From contig CAZFBS010000033.1 of assembly GCA_964517265.1 (NCBI GenBank), positions 1 through 35,499 of the forward strand: a stretch of 35,499 bases of DNA, in the 5' to 3' direction. The notes under the pieces are model-generated. The model did not search any database. It saw only the letters and a program-made list of their open reading frames with translations, and was not told the origin of the DNA. Positions 16,819 through 25,475 of the stretch are shown here, piece after piece; within the stretch, counting starts at the first letter, position 1; each line of letters opens with the position of its first letter. Position numbers and translations under genes: made by a program. This DNA comes from REEP01 sp964517265 (GTDB taxonomy: Bacteria > Pseudomonadota > Alphaproteobacteria > Rhodospirillales > Defluviicoccaceae).

Positions 16819-17247
16819 ATGGATGATTTGCACGGATATTATCTTGAAGACCTCAAGGAAGGGATGAGCGCTTCGTTCGGCAAGACGGTGACGGACGCCG
16901 ACGTAATGGTGTTCGCCGGCGTTTCCGGCGATACCAATCCGGTTCATCTCAATGACGATTTTGCGAAGAATACGATGTTCAAGGGCCGGATTGCCCACGG
17001 CATTTTTGGGGCGTCGCTGATCTCGGCGGTGCTCGGCACCAAGCTGCCGGGGCCAGGCTGCATCTACGTCAACCAGAGCCTGAAGTTCAAGGCGCCGGTC
17101 CGCATCGGCGATACCTTGATCGCGCAGGTGACGGTCAAGGCGATCAACGCTCCGAAGAAACTGGTGACGCTGGACACCATCTGCACCGTCGCCGGCAAGC
17201 CGGTCATCGAAGGCGAGGCGACCGTCATGGTGCCGGCGCGAAGCTGA
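16819..17247 (+). CDS. phaJ: MaoC family (R)-specific enoyl-CoA hydratase (PhaJ-like)
   Basis: A 142-residue single hot-dog domain. The R-hydratase motif VSGDTNPVHLNDDFA carries the catalytic Asp and His, followed by GRIAHGIFGASLISAVLG and VNQSLKFKAPVRIGDTL. Such enzymes hydrate trans-2-enoyl-CoA to (R)-3-hydroxyacyl-CoA, feeding polyhydroxyalkanoate synthesis or acting in related acyl-CoA pathways. The length fits PhaJ. AAGGGGG lies 8-10 bases before the ATG. No PHA synthase is in the window, so the pathway is inferred. The 154 bases before it show no clear gene. Confidence 0.85.
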   Translation: MDDLHGYYLEDLKEGMSASFGKTVTDADVMVFAGVSGDTNPVHLNDDFAKNTMFKGRIAHGIFGASLISAVLGTKLPGPGCIYVNQSLKFKAPVRIGDTLIAQVTVKAINAPKKLVTLDTICTVAGKPVIEGEATVMVPARS

Positions 17248-17360
17248 ACCGCGCCCGCGTCGCCAAGTCCGCGGCGACAGAGGCCACAACGGGGAAATCG
17301 AGTGCCGATGGTGAACGGTTCATGCTTGACCGGCGTTTGAGCGGCTGACACCTATCCGGA

Positions 17361-18329
17361 ATGCGACTGTTTCGCCATTATGAGCATTTGCCTGCGGGGG
17401 TCCGTGGGGGCGCCGTTGCCATCGGCAACTTCGATGGCGTTCACCTGGGTCACCGGGCCGTAATCGGAGAGGCCGGGCGCATCGCCCGTTCCGCGGGTGT
17501 TCCGTGGTCGGTGCTCACGCTTGAGCCTCATCCTCGCTGCGTCTTCAGCCCTTCTGCCGAACCCTTCCGCCTCACTCCCTTTCACGCCAAGGCCCGCCTG
17601 ATCGAAGCTCTCGGTGTCGATGTTCTCGTTGTCGTTCCATTCGATCGCGAATTCGCCAGCCATTCAGCGCAGGAATTCGTCCGCCGGGTGCTTGTCGACG
17701 GCATCGCCGCGCGCTTTGTCGTTTCCGGCCATAACTTCGCTTTCGGACACGGGCGTGAGGGCACTCCGGAACTGTTGCTTCAGCTTGGGGGCGAGTTCGG
17801 TTTCGACTACACCTGTGTGCGCGAGGTTCGCGATCCGGGAGGCGAGGCCTATTCGTCGACACGCGTGCGCAAGGCTCTGGCGAACGGGGATCTCGAAGGC
17901 GCCCGGCAGCTGCTGGGGCGGCCATTCGAGATCGAGGGCCGGGTGAGCGCTGGCGATCACCGCGGCCGTACGATCGGGTTCCCCACCGCCAACATCCGGC
18001 TGGGGGAGTACACCCGTCCGTTGCGGGGCGTTTATGCGGTCCGCGTCGGTGTCGACGACAGCGAAATGTGTTACGACGGCGTTGCCAATCTTGGCGTGCG
18101 GCCCAGTTTCGGCGGCACCGAAGACTTGCTCGAAGTTCACCTGTTCGACTTCGCCGGCGATCTCTACGGCCGCCATCTGCGCGTTCAATTTCTTCGGTTC
18201 ATCCGCGCGGAAAAGAAGTTTGACGGACTCGATGCCCTGAAGGCACAAATTGCCGCCGATGCTGCCAGCGCCCGAACCCTTCTGGCCGCCGAGGATGCGT
18301 TCACCAACAGCCGAACGGCCGAACGATGA
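17361..18329 (+). CDS. ribF: Bifunctional riboflavin kinase / FAD synthetase
   Basis: A 322-residue cytosolic enzyme that makes FMN and then FAD from riboflavin. The N-terminal nucleotidyl-transferase domain shows AIGNFDGVHLGHRAV and, later, SSTRVRKALANGDLEGA. The C-terminal flavokinase domain shows GRTIGFPTANIRL, GVYAVRVG and GVANLGVRPSFGG. The length is normal. Its stop overlaps the ileS start (ATGA), the usual coupling with ileS and lspA. Confidence 0.96.
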   Translation: MRLFRHYEHLPAGVRGGAVAIGNFDGVHLGHRAVIGEAGRIARSAGVPWSVLTLEPHPRCVFSPSAEPFRLTPFHAKARLIEALGVDVLVVVPFDREFASHSAQEFVRRVLVDGIAARFVVSGHNFAFGHGREGTPELLLQLGGEFGFDYTCVREVRDPGGEAYSSTRVRKALANGDLEGARQLLGRPFEIEGRVSAGDHRGRTIGFPTANIRLGEYTRPLRGVYAVRVGVDDSEMCYDGVANLGVRPSFGGTEDLLEVHLFDFAGDLYGRHLRVQFLRFIRAEKKFDGLDALKAQIAADAASARTLLAAEDAFTNSRTAER

Positions 18330-21178
18330 CCTTAGATTACAAATCGACCGTCTTTTTGCCCCGCACCACGTTTCCGATGAAGGCGGGTCTGCCCAAGCTG
18401 GAGCCGGACCTGCTGAAGCGCTGGCGTGCTCTCGATCTTTACCGCCGGCAGCGTGACGCGGCCCGGGGACGCGAGAAGTTCATTCTCCACGATGGTCCGC
18501 CCTACGCCAACGGTCATCTGCATATCGGCCATGCGCTGAACAAGATCCTCAAGGATGTGATCAACCGCTCGCAGCAGATGCTGGGCCGGGATGCCAACTA
18601 CGTGCCCGGATGGGACTGCCACGGTCTGCCGATCGAATGGAAGATCGAGGAGAAATACCGTGCCGCCGGCCAGGACAAGGACCAGGTTCCGATCGCGCAG
18701 TTCCGCAACGAGTGCCGGGAGTTCGCCCAGCACTGGATCGCCGTCCAGCGTGAGGAATTCGAGCGCCTCGGCGTCATCGGCGACTGGGACAATCCATATT
18801 CCACGATGACCTTTGAGGCCGAAGCGCAGATCGTCCGCGAACTCGGCAAATTCCTGATGAGCGGCGAGCTGTATAAGGGCTCCAAGCCGGTGCTTTGGTC
18901 GGTGGTGGAGCGGACGGCGCTCGCCGAGGCCGAGGTCGAGTACCACGATTACCGCTCGACGACGATCTACGTCCGATTTCCGGTTGCGCGGACGGAGAAT
19001 GCGCTTCTCGCAGGCGCTGCGGTCGTGATCTGGACGACAACCCCGTGGACGATCCCCGGCAACCGGGCGATTGCCTATGGTGACGACATTGACTACGCCG
19101 TGATCGAGGTAGAAGAAGGGACCGAGGGCGAAGCAGCCGAGAATTCCGTCAAGGCGGGCGATCGTCTGGTTGTGGCGGAGAGCCTTGTCCCGGAGCTCGC
19201 TGAGGCGGCGGCCTTTCCTGCGGTGCGGACGATCGGGCGCCTGAAGGGCCGCGAGCTGGGAGGCAGTTTGTGCCGCCATCCGTTCCACGGTCACGGCTAC
19301 GAGTTTGATGTTCCGCTGCTCGCCGCTGAGTTCGTCGATGTCGAGACCGGCAGCGGTTTCGTTCATGTTGCGCCCGGCCACGGCGCCGACGACTGGGACC
19401 TCGGCATGCGCAACGGTATAGCCGTGCCCGATACGGTCGGCCCCGACGGGGCCTTCCTGGATCACGTGCCGCTGTTTGCAGGGCGGCGGATTCTCCGCGA
19501 TGACGGCAAGCCCGGGGATGCCAACAAGGCGGTAATTGATGTGCTTGCCCAGACAGGTGCGCTGTTGGCGTCGCGTCCCATTGTCCACAGCTATCCGCAT
19601 TCCTGGCGCTCCAAGGCGCCGCTGATCTTCCGTAACACGCCGCAGTGGTTCATCAGCATGGACGCGCGCGATCTGCGCGCCAAAGCCCTTGCGGCGATTG
19701 ACGCCACCCGTTTCGTTCCCGCCTCCGGGCAGCGCCGTCTGCGCGGGATGATCGAAACACGCCCTGATTGGTGTATCTCGCGACAGCGGGCATGGGGGGT
19801 GCCGATTACGGTGTTTGTCGACAAAAGGACCGGCGAGCCGCTGCGCGACGAGAAGATCCTTGAGCGCATTGTCGCGGCTGTTGCCGCTGAGGGAGCCGAT
19901 GCGTGGTTCGCTTCGGAGCCGGCCCGTTTTCTCGCTCCCGATTACGATCCGGCCGACTTCGAGCAGGTGCGGGACATTCTCGATGTTTGGTTCGACTCCG
20001 GCGCGACCCACAGCTACGTGCTGGAAGCGCGCGAGGATCTTCAATGGCCCGCCTCACTGTATTTGGAGGGAAGCGATCAGCACCGCGGCTGGTTTCATTC
20101 GTCGCTGCTGGAATCCTGCGCCACCCGCGGCCGCGCGCCGTACGATGCGGTCCTGACCCATGGTTTCGTGCTGGCCGAGGACTCTCAAAAGATGTCGAAG
20201 TCGCTTGGCAACATCGTCGCCCCGCAGCAGGTGATGGATCAGCACGGGGCCGACATCCTGCGCCTGTGGGTGGTAGGCTCCGACTATTCCGAGGACCTGC
20301 GGATCGGCTCCGAAATTCTCAAGCAGAACGCCGACATCTATCGCCGTCTGCGCAACACACTGCGGTTTCTGCTCGGCAACCTCAACGGCTTCGAGGCCAC
20401 CGAACGGGTGGGTCAGGCGGAGATGCCTGAGCTCGAGCGCTGGGTTCTGCACCGGCTCTGGCAGCTCGATGGTGAACTGCGCGCAGCGTGCGCGAGCTTC
20501 GAATTCCATGCCTTTTTCGCCGAGCTGCATTCCTTCTGCGCCGTCGATCTCTCCGCGTTCTATTTCGACGTTCGCAAGGACAGCCTCTATTGCGATCCGG
20601 CGGATGCAACTCGGCGACGGGCTGCCCGCACTGTTCTGGATCTGTTGTTCGATTGTCTGACCGCATGGCTCGCTCCGTTCCTCTGCTTCACCGCCGAGGA
20701 AGCTTGGCTCAGCCGCCATGGCGGCAGCGAGGAGAGTGTGCACCTGCGCTTGTTCCCCGAGGTACCGGCGAGCTGGCGGGACGATGCGCTGGCCGGCAAG
20801 TGGGAAACGCTGCGGCAGTTGCGCCGCGTTGTTACCGGCGCTCTTGAGATCAAGCGCGCGGAGAAGGCGATCGGCTCCAGCTTGCAGGCGTGCCCCGTCC
20901 TTTATGCGGGCGAGCCGTATCGCTCTGTCGCACATGATGTGGATCTTCCCGAGCTGTTCATCACCTCCGATGCTCGTTTCGGTGAGGGTGCGGCACCCAA
21001 GGGCAGTTTCGGGCTTGCCGATCTCCCGGAGGTCCAAGTGGCGGTGGAACTGGCATCCGGCGAGAAGTGCGAGCGCTGCTGGAAGGTTCTCGAAGACGTT
21101 GGCACCGATCCGACTCATCGCGGTCTTTGCGGGCGCTGCGTGGATGCGGTGGACCGCGCTATCGCGGCTGCCGAGTAG
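18326..21178 (+). CDS. ileS: Isoleucyl-tRNA synthetase
   Basis: A 950-residue class I aminoacyl-tRNA synthetase. It has the ATP motif HIGH (in ANGHLHIGHALNKI) near the N-terminus, the long editing (CP1) domain with WTTTPWTIPGN, and the KMSKS loop (SQKMSKSLGN) in the middle. The C-terminal zinc finger is CERCW then CGRC. The length is typical of bacterial type-1 IleS. The ATG overlaps the ribF stop. No T-box leader is seen, as expected for a proteobacterium. Confidence 0.97.
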   Translation: MTLDYKSTVFLPRTTFPMKAGLPKLEPDLLKRWRALDLYRRQRDAARGREKFILHDGPPYANGHLHIGHALNKILKDVINRSQQMLGRDANYVPGWDCHGLPIEWKIEEKYRAAGQDKDQVPIAQFRNECREFAQHWIAVQREEFERLGVIGDWDNPYSTMTFEAEAQIVRELGKFLMSGELYKGSKPVLWSVVERTALAEAEVEYHDYRSTTIYVRFPVARTENALLAGAAVVIWTTTPWTIPGNRAIAYGDDIDYAVIEVEEGTEGEAAENSVKAGDRLVVAESLVPELAEAAAFPAVRTIGRLKGRELGGSLCRHPFHGHGYEFDVPLLAAEFVDVETGSGFVHVAPGHGADDWDLGMRNGIAVPDTVGPDGAFLDHVPLFAGRRILRDDGKPGDANKAVIDVLAQTGALLASRPIVHSYPHSWRSKAPLIFRNTPQWFISMDARDLRAKALAAIDATRFVPASGQRRLRGMIETRPDWCISRQRAWGVPITVFVDKRTGEPLRDEKILERIVAAVAAEGADAWFASEPARFLAPDYDPADFEQVRDILDVWFDSGATHSYVLEAREDLQWPASLYLEGSDQHRGWFHSSLLESCATRGRAPYDAVLTHGFVLAEDSQKMSKSLGNIVAPQQVMDQHGADILRLWVVGSDYSEDLRIGSEILKQNADIYRRLRNTLRFLLGNLNGFEATERVGQAEMPELERWVLHRLWQLDGELRAACASFEFHAFFAELHSFCAVDLSAFYFDVRKDSLYCDPADATRRRAARTVLDLLFDCLTAWLAPFLCFTAEEAWLSRHGGSEESVHLRLFPEVPASWRDDALAGKWETLRQLRRVVTGALEIKRAEKAIGSSLQACPVLYAGEPYRSVAHDVDLPELFITSDARFGEGAAPKGSFGLADLPEVQVAVELASGEKCERCWKVLEDVGTDPTHRGLCGRCVDAVDRAIAAAE

Positions 21179-21192
21179 GAAAGCAGAACAGC

Positions 21193-21678
21193 GTGCGTCC
21201 TGCTCGCGCCTTCTGGCCGGGAATCGGCATCGCCGTGCTGGTGATCGCCGCCGATCAGCTAAGCAAGTGGTGGATCCTCTGGAAGGTGATGGCGCCACCG
21301 CGCGTGATCGAAATCACACCATTCTTCAACCTCGTCATGGTCTGGAACCCTGGCATCAGTTTCGGCTTTTTCAACACCGGATCGCCGGCCAATGCCCTTG
21401 TGTTGTCGGCACTCGCGCTGCTGATCGTCGCCATCCTGTCGGTGTGGCTGTATCGCGTCCGGCGCCTGTGGATTGGCGGGGCGCTCGGCCTGATCATCGG
21501 TGGCGCCATCGGCAATGTGATCGATCGCGTCCGTTACGGTGCGGTGGCGGATTTCCTCGATTTTCATGTGGCCGGGTACCACTGGCCCGCCTTCAACGTC
21601 GCCGACAGCATGATTACAATCGGCGCGGCGATGATCGTGCTGGACGCCGTGTTCGATGGCAAGCAAACTCAGGATTGA
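21193..21678 (+). CDS. lspA: Lipoprotein signal peptidase (signal peptidase II)
   Basis: A 161-residue inner-membrane aspartyl protease with four hydrophobic segments. It has ADQLSKWW near the start, the first catalytic Asp in GGAIGNVIDRV and the second in FNVADSMITIG. It cleaves prolipoproteins, and the next gene encodes a lipoprotein. The start is taken as GTG at 21193, with AGGA about 12 bases upstream overlapping the ileS stop. No ATG fits the family's N-terminus. Confidence 0.95.
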   Translation: MRPARAFWPGIGIAVLVIAADQLSKWWILWKVMAPPRVIEITPFFNLVMVWNPGISFGFFNTGSPANALVLSALALLIVAILSVWLYRVRRLWIGGALGLIIGGAIGNVIDRVRYGAVADFLDFHVAGYHWPAFNVADSMITIGAAMIVLDAVFDGKQTQD

Positions 21679-21728
21679 GGACCGTCGGCATCGATACGTG
21701 CCTGGGCAGTTTGCAAAGGAGACGATAC

Positions 21729-22316
21729 GTGCAAAGGCTGAGTGTGTTGTTGATGGTGTGTTGCGGGGTGGCGTTGGTGACCTCCGGGTGTGGCGGAACC
21801 CGCGAAGCGCTGGGATTGGAGAAGCGCCAGCCGGATGAGTTCGCCGTTTATACGCGCGCGCCCCTCAGTTTGCCGCCGGATTACGGGTTACGGCCACCAA
21901 CACCCGGATCGGCACGCGCAACCGCGCTGGGGCCGCGGGACGAAGCCCGATCCGCGGTGATGGGTGGTGGTAGTGGCCTGATGCCACTCGCCAACGATCG
22001 ACAGGGCGATCCGCCTCCTGCCGGAGCATCGGCCGGCGCCTATGCCTTGCTGGAGCGCAGCGGTGCGCTGAACGTCGACCCCAATATCCGGGATGTCGTG
22101 AACGAGGAAACCTCGATTCTCGCCTCGACCGATCGCTCGTTCACCGAGCGTCTGATGTTCTGGTCGACCCCGGCAGAGTATGGCACCATTGTCGATCCGG
22201 TTGAGGAAGCCCGCCGCATTAACGAGAATCAGGCGCTCGGCCGGCCGGTGACGGCCGGAACCACCCCCACGATCGAGCGCCAGCGCAAGGCGTTGCTGGA
22301 GGGCATCTTCAACTGA
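21729..22316 (+). CDS. DUF3035 family outer-membrane-type lipoprotein
   Basis: A 195-residue protein with a lipoprotein signal: hydrophobic segment and lipobox TSGC, the modified Cys near residue 21. It contains the region RQPDEFAVYTRAPLSLPPDYGLRPP, typical of the DUF3035 family that is conserved after lspA in alphaproteobacteria. Some databases label relatives BamF-like, suggesting a part in the outer-membrane assembly machine, which I cannot confirm here. The GTG start has AAAGGAGA 7 bases upstream. It ends 65 bases before the convergent large-terminase gene. Confidence 0.85.
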   Translation: MQRLSVLLMVCCGVALVTSGCGGTREALGLEKRQPDEFAVYTRAPLSLPPDYGLRPPTPGSARATALGPRDEARSAVMGGGSGLMPLANDRQGDPPPAGASAGAYALLERSGALNVDPNIRDVVNEETSILASTDRSFTERLMFWSTPAEYGTIVDPVEEARRINENQALGRPVTAGTTPTIERQRKALLEGIFN

Positions 22317-22339
22317 CCTGAAGATCTGTCGCGCCTGCC

Positions 22340-22365
22340 CTGCTGTCCCGCGGGTGGGACGGCAG
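22340..22365. terminator. Hairpin between convergent lipoprotein and terminase genes
   Basis: CTGCTGTCCC (22340-22349) can pair with GGGACGGCAG (22356-22365) in a 10-bp stem with one G-T pair and a 6-base loop. It sits between convergent genes and could stop transcription both ways, though no T-run follows. It is also the left border of the phage cluster. Confidence 0.45.
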
Positions 22366-22381
22366 CCGGCACCGCTGGCTC

Positions 22382-23890
22382 TCAAATCGGAAAGTCCGTC
22401 TCCACTTCGACGATGGACCGACTGTGGCGCCACTTGCCGAGAACCTCGGTATTCGCATCCGGTGGCCGCCGGTAAAGGAGCACGGGCTCGTTCAGCAGGC
22501 ATCCGGCGACGGCATCGAGGCCATCGTCGCGACTCTTGCCTCCCGGTTGCCAGTCCCGCATTTCTGAGACAAAGGGGGTCTCGAAAACGCTCTGGTGGGC
22601 ATGCAGTCGGCCTGCGGCGAGAACAGCCTCGAAAGCATCGATGATCCGCAGATCTTTTTGCCGTGACGCCACCTTCTCGATCACGGCGCAGCGCATCCCG
22701 GCGCCGGCGATCTCGCGCCGCAGAAGCCCGGGGAGAAAGCGCCCTAGTCCGTTGGTCTCGATGGTAACGGCCGGCAGATAAAGGGTCCTGGCGAAGGCTG
22801 CGACTTGGCGGCAAAGCTGGCTGGCCTCGTCGATTTGATCTGCCAGCGCGGGATCGTGTTTCAAGTAACGGATTCGATGTAGCCAGTAGCCGCCTTGATC
22901 GTCGGTGAAGATGGCTGCCACGACGCTGGCGTCGCCCTTGTCCGGTGCACCGTAGGAAGGGTCCCACCAGCATGAGGCCGACACCAGCCGGCGCCCTTCG
23001 AGGGTCAGGGTGGCTTCATAGTTGCCCTCGCTGTAGTGCAATTCGCCCTGATAGCAACGCATGGCATTGGGATCGAGGCGCCCGTTGGCGAGGTTGCGCG
23101 GACGCAACATCATCTGGCTCTCGAATTTGCTGGGGCCGCTGCGCCTTCGGATACCCTCGATCTTGGCCGGCGAAAACCGTTCGGGCCAAGCGCTGTTCCC
23201 CTGGGCATCGAGCAGCGGCAGCTCCAGCCTCCGGAAGCCTTCGAGAAAGGCGCGTTCCTCGCCGATTTCCGGGCGACATTGCGCAGCATAGATCGAGTAA
23301 TAGCTGTGCGGCGTTCCGATGAACATCTGCAAGCCTCCCGGGATCAGCACGTATTCGATGTCCTGGAGGCGCGCCCTGAGGTCGGCACGCTTGGCCGCCG
23401 TATCGCAGGTGTTGGGAACCTCTACATCGTCACAGATGATGACGTCCGCGCGCAAGCCGGTGACATTGGCGCCGATGCCCTTGGCCAGCATCGAGGGATC
23501 GCGAAGCTCGGTGGTGCGATTGACGGTGAATTGATCCGAAGCCCATTGATCGGCCCTACCGGGCTTCAGGTGTTGCGTGCACGGATGCCGCTCGATGATC
23601 CTTTTGACGTTTCGCACCATCTTCCTGGCGAGGGCGAAATCCGCGGCGAGGGCGAGAATGCGAGTATTTGAATCCTGAACCAGGAGCCAAGCAGCAAATA
23701 GCCCGACGGTCGTGGATTTTCCGGAATTGCGGAAGGCCATGAGCAGGAGCTCACGATCTCCGGCGGCCCAACGGTTGGCCAACCAGCGTGCGATCCGCAG
23801 GTGCAATCGCGGAGTGGTCAGGCCCTGAAGACCATTCCAGATCCAGACAAACTCAGGGAAGCTGAGGTTGCGCTTTTTGGTGGCGTCCAA
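22382..23890 (-). CDS. terL: Phage terminase large subunit
   Basis: The packaging motor of the particle: ATPase plus nuclease. With the TTG at 23890 (GGGAG 6 bases upstream) it is 502 residues; the frame stays open to a TTG at 23989. The ATPase domain has the Walker A-like AFRNSGKST (residues 52-60), Walker B VIICDD (150-155) and the IGTPHS motif near 191. The nuclease domain has WWDPS (Asp 310), IETNG (Glu 378) and DDGLDAV (455-461), so the acidic metal-binding set appears complete. It resembles T7 gp19-type and related podoviral terminases. It is the last gene of the minus-strand cluster, ending 65 bases from a host gene. The intact active sites suggest a functional motor. Confidence 0.92.
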   Translation of the reverse strand: MDATKKRNLSFPEFVWIWNGLQGLTTPRLHLRIARWLANRWAAGDRELLLMAFRNSGKSTTVGLFAAWLLVQDSNTRILALAADFALARKMVRNVKRIIERHPCTQHLKPGRADQWASDQFTVNRTTELRDPSMLAKGIGANVTGLRADVIICDDVEVPNTCDTAAKRADLRARLQDIEYVLIPGGLQMFIGTPHSYYSIYAAQCRPEIGEERAFLEGFRRLELPLLDAQGNSAWPERFSPAKIEGIRRRSGPSKFESQMMLRPRNLANGRLDPNAMRCYQGELHYSEGNYEATLTLEGRRLVSASCWWDPSYGAPDKGDASVVAAIFTDDQGGYWLHRIRYLKHDPALADQIDEASQLCRQVAAFARTLYLPAVTIETNGLGRFLPGLLRREIAGAGMRCAVIEKVASRQKDLRIIDAFEAVLAAGRLHAHQSVFETPFVSEMRDWQPGGKSRDDGLDAVAGCLLNEPVLLYRRPPDANTEVLGKWRHSRSIVEVETDFPI

Positions 23891-23966
23891 GCGTGACTCC
23901 CGCTGGCTATAAAGGAAACAGCGGCCTTCTCCGCTGCTGATCGTGCGGCGGCGCTGCGGTGTCTGT

Positions 23967-24323
23967 TCAGTCTTCCGGGTCCTCGGCAAGCAGAGCAGCA
24001 GCGGCGGCGGCTTGGCTGTAAAGGTGTTCTAGAAGGATCTCGTCAACCTGAGACGGCTTGGCCCTTCCCGGTTCGGCCAGTCGCCGAGCCAGATTCAGTA
24101 ACGCCTCAAGATGGGCAAGGGCCGCGCGAAGCGCTGCCTGATGAGTGGCGATCGACCTGACATCATCCGCGATTTCGCGCCTCGTCAGGTCCTCGTAAAT
24201 GCCGAACGTGTGGCCGATCATCTCCGGAAGGCGGTCTGCCAGAATGCTGATCTGCTGGCTGAGCCTTTCCGCTTGCCCCCTCGCGGCCACACCGTCTTGT
24301 CGGCCCTTCAATGTTGCTTTCAT
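23967..24323 (-). CDS. Helical 118-residue protein just upstream of terL
   Basis: A mostly alpha-helical protein (Ala, Leu, Arg and Glu rich; e.g. QISILADRLPEMIGHTFG and AALRAALAHLEALLNLARRL) with no motif I can name. It lies directly before the large terminase, where T7-like phages encode their small terminase. On position alone it may be the cognate DNA-recognition subunit, though no HTH is evident. The ATG at 24323 was chosen over a longer frame to 24617 because the latter overlaps the next gene. The ribosome site is weak (AAGAGA). Confidence 0.65.
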   Translation of the reverse strand: MKATLKGRQDGVAARGQAERLSQQISILADRLPEMIGHTFGIYEDLTRREIADDVRSIATHQAALRAALAHLEALLNLARRLAEPGRAKPSQVDEILLEHLYSQAAAAAALLAEDPED

Positions 24324-24379
24324 GTCTCTTCTCAGTCCCGATGCCAGAGAAGTCTTGCCCCGCGTGCGAGCAGGCTCCT

Positions 24380-24634
24380 TCAGGGGGCGCGCCAGCGCGA
24401 GGAGGGTTGGGAGTTCGCGGGCGTCCGACTCTCCAGCCGGTTCTCGATACGAATCAGGCGCTCGTTCATCGGCCGCAATGCTTCTGCCAGATCGGCTTTG
24501 CTGACCGAATTCACGGCCGCGTGATACTGGCGATCGTCCAGCTTGCGCAGCCAGTACACGATACTGCCGATGACAAGCCCAATCAGGGGCGCAACAACGA
24601 TCCCAAAGAATTGCCACAACTCGGCTGTAAACAC
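24380..24634 (-). CDS. Small membrane protein, holin-like
   Basis: An 84-residue protein with one hydrophobic segment at residues 8-28 (FFGIVVAPLIGLVIGSIVYW) followed by a charged helical tail (ALRPMNERLIRIENRLESR) that could form a coiled coil. A single membrane helix with a charged tail, placed between internal-virion and terminase genes, recalls T7 gp17.5 (class II holin). The family is not recognisable from sequence, so the lysis role is inferred from place and shape. The start is a GTG with GGAG about 9 bases upstream. Confidence 0.6.
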   Translation of the reverse strand: MFTAELWQFFGIVVAPLIGLVIGSIVYWLRKLDDRQYHAAVNSVSKADLAEALRPMNERLIRIENRLESRTPANSQPSSRWRAP

Positions 24635-24959
24635 AGCAAAACTCCGTCAGTTGATGGCGCGCCCGTAGCGCTCGCCCATTGCAAGGCCCCCCTTTGCGAT
24701 CGAGCAGCGCCAGCCGTAGCTATGGGCGGCAGCCCCGCTTACGCTCTGACGCTCGATATTTGCCTTCTCGGCGAAAATCTTCTCCTAATAATCGTCCCCT
24801 GGTGGTTCGATTCAGCTGACGGATCAGTTCCATCCGTCAGCTGAATCGAACCACCAGATCAATGGTTTCGTGGGTCGACCGATCCTCCGCTTGGGAACCA
24901 AGCGAACGTCCGATCGACTAGGCGGTTTTCGTTCTCTTCTGGCGGTAACGGCCCGCGCC
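24635..24959 (-). other. 325-base gene-free stretch in the phage cluster
   Basis: It contains the perfect 26-bp inverted repeat at 24799-24857. A 43-codon open stretch (24778-24647) has AGGAG before it but no standard start codon; internal ATG gives only 10 residues. High-GC third positions hint at coding, but I do not call a gene. The remaining part, 24858-24959, shows nothing recognisable. Confidence 0.5.
24799..24857 (-). repeat. Perfect 26-bp inverted repeat with 7-base loop
   Basis: Positions 24799-24824 and 24832-24857 are exact reverse complements around a 7-base loop (CAGTTCC on the plus strand). The ten bases nearest the loop, GCTGACGGAT/ATCCGTCAGC, are identical to those of the hairpin at 28160-28192, with the same loop length. 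No T-run follows on either strand, so a simple intrinsic terminator is unlikely. It could be an RNA processing site, a protein-binding site, an attenuator or a packaging signal. Confidence 0.85.
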
Positions 24960-25433
24960 TCAAAACTCGAGAAGCGGAACCGTGCGCAGACCCTGTTGGA
25001 CCAAATTAAACGCCGAGCGACTGGCGAACTGGGATGCGTCGAGAAGATTTTTCCTGTTCTGCCAAGCGACCTGGTTGCGGATCTGACTGATGCGCGTTTC
25101 GGCAAGACCCCGGGCCTCGGCAGCTTCGCGTTGCGCTTCCGCCGCCATTCCGGCAAGCACGGCATCGGCGGAACCACCGGCGGCGCCGATCCCTTGCCCC
25201 CCGAAGCGCGCTCTTTGGGCTGCCAGCGCACGCCTGATGGCATTTTTACGCTCACGATCGCTCGCCTGACGCGCCTGCTGGATCTGGTCGATCTGCGAGC
25301 GTGCCTGGGCCTCCTCGGCTGCACGCGCCAGTTCCGCTTGCTGGTTTTGATGTGTCATCTGCTGTTTGCGCTGCGCCGACTGGGCGCCCAGTTGCATGAT
25401 GCTCATTGCCGCCGCGGGCACGAAACCACCCAT
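24960..25433 (-). CDS. Candidate internal virion protein (gp14-like)
   Basis: A 157-residue protein with a small hydrophobic N-terminus (FVPAAAMSIMQLGAQ), then a long Gln/Ala/Arg-rich coiled-coil helix (residues 20-70), a glycine-rich turn (FGGQGIGAAGGSADAV) and a second helix (AEAQREAAEARGLAETRISQ). This layout and its place directly after the nozzle gene match the T7 gp14 internal core protein, which is ejected into the host envelope to extend the tail channel. T7 gp14 is somewhat longer (196 residues). The assignment is by architecture and position. AGGAGCAGGA precedes the ATG. Confidence 0.6.
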   Translation of the reverse strand: MGGFVPAAAMSIMQLGAQSAQRKQQMTHQNQQAELARAAEEAQARSQIDQIQQARQASDRERKNAIRRALAAQRARFGGQGIGAAGGSADAVLAGMAAEAQREAAEARGLAETRISQIRNQVAWQNRKNLLDASQFASRSAFNLVQQGLRTVPLLEF

Positions 25434-25475
25434 TGATCCTGCTCCTGTTTTTGCTGAACACGCGGAAGGAAGACG

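Noticed and set aside
18332..20044. 570-codon open frame antisense to ileS
   Set aside because: It lies wholly opposite a clear IleS and shows no domain; it is a codon-bias shadow.
24647..24778. Possible 43-codon gene with AGGAG upstream
   Set aside because: No ATG, GTG or TTG stands at the right place; it would need an ATT start. The composition looks codon-like, so it deserves a check in relatives.
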